Source of the DNA: JALXCG01 sp026991065 [NCBI: Gemmatimonadota bacterium] | Lineage (GTDB): Bacteria; GCA-2686955 | Direction of reading: 5' to 3' | Length of the DNA stretch: 5,803 nt | NCBI GenBank assembly: GCA_026991065.1 | Contig: JALXCG010000466.1 | Coordinates: 1 to 5,803, forward strand | Shown here: one piece after another, positions 5,358 to 5,803 of the stretch | Layout of the letters: each line of letters opens with the position of its first letter | Numbering within the stretch: position 1 is the stretch's first letter | The notes under the pieces: model-generated | The model's database searches: none | What the model was told of the DNA's origin: nothing | What the model saw: only the letters and a program-made list of their open reading frames with translations | Program-made: the position numbers and the translations under genes

Positions 5358-5803
5358 TTACCTCCCCGGCGCGGCCCACTCCGCGCTGGGGAAGTTGGGG
5401 ATGCCCCACTCGACCAGCGGATCGCCGATGGCGTCGATCCCCTTGACCGGACCATCGGTCACATCCACTCGCCCACTCATCACACCGGCGTAGAGAGCCA
5501 GCGGATCTTCATAGGTGAACGAGGTGGCCCCCCAGGCAACGCCGGCAAACGGCTGCGGAGCATAGTTGGTCGAGTCGAAGCCGAAGCTGTCATAGAAGCG
5601 ATAGAGGTAGGGGCCGACATTGCTCACCGCGTCATTGACAAAATTGGTGTAGCCGGGCCAGTACCAGCCCGAATCTACCTTGACCAGGGGGGAGAGCTTG
5701 CGCGTGAAGGTTCCAAAACCATCGCTGAAAAGAAAACCGGGGCCCGGCTCCACTGCGTTCTCACTCTGCATCAACTCTCCGTAGACCTTGTAGAACTGGT
5801 AAT
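5358..5803 (-). CDS. C-terminal part of an unrecognised aromatic-rich protein (5' end outside window)
   Basis: The frame is open from the right edge to TAA at 5358-5360, giving 147 residues, and no start is implied. The ATG at 5771 lies inside what looks like continuous coding sequence (upstream residues YQFYKVYGEL). The peptide is rich in Tyr, Phe, Trp, Gly, Pro and Asp/Asn and has no cysteine. Segments such as KVDSGWYWPGYTNFVNDAV and GPYLYRFYDSFGFDST suggest a beta-rich, possibly exported protein, but the N-terminus needed to judge export is missing. It ends with a short polar tail, WAAPGR. I do not recognise the family. It lies 91 nt upstream of the HTH regulator in the same direction. That gap shows no strong terminator (only CACAA-GAG-TTGTG at 5329-5341), so read-through into the regulator is possible. 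Confidence 0.7.
   Translation of the reverse strand, partial: YQFYKVYGELMQSENAVEPGPGFLFSDGFGTFTRKLSPLVKVDSGWYWPGYTNFVNDAVSNVGPYLYRFYDSFGFDSTNYAPQPFAGVAWGATSFTYEDPLALYAGVMSGRVDVTDGPVKGIDAIGDPLVEWGIPNFPSAEWAAPGR

Overview
This is a GC-rich window whose genes open with bacterial Shine-Dalgarno sites: GGAG lies 5-6 nt before all five complete start codons. The organism is probably a Gram-negative bacterium with a large secretome. An acyl-CoA-binding protein, a secreted sulfatase-modifying-factor-like protein and a multidomain S8 protease are a mix seen in groups such as Myxococcota, Planctomycetota and some Gammaproteobacteria. The sequence alone does not fix the phylum, and I do not commit to one.

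Plus strand, left part: the last ~39 codons of an unrecognised gene (1-122); a complete 90-residue acyl-CoA-binding protein (222-494); a 373-nt gene-free stretch, C-rich and G-poor in its first half, with two small hairpins; and a secreted FGE-sulfatase/SUMF1-fold protein (868-1839) lacking one of the two cysteines expected of a true formylglycine-generating enzyme.

Minus strand, rest of the window, in transcription order: the C-terminus of an aromatic-rich unrecognised protein entering from the right edge (5803-5358); a 344-residue helix-turn-helix regulator (5266-4232); a 95-residue secreted orphan protein (4235-3948) whose ATG overlaps the regulator's TGA; and, after a 210-nt gap, a secreted S8 serine protease with a complete triad and a C-terminal beta-type domain (3737-1872). 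The protease and the FGE-like gene converge, with only 32 nt between their stop codons. The stops sit inside a large inverted repeat that probably terminates transcription from both sides.

The most interesting part is 3948-5266. The regulator resembles TIGR02147-type regulators in layout and appears to carry a tandem duplication of its C-terminal effector region, ending twice in an AAAP..PP motif. It is translationally coupled to a tiny exported protein. The protease downstream may or may not belong to the same unit. There is no CRISPR array, tRNA, rRNA, insertion sequence or attachment site that I can support.
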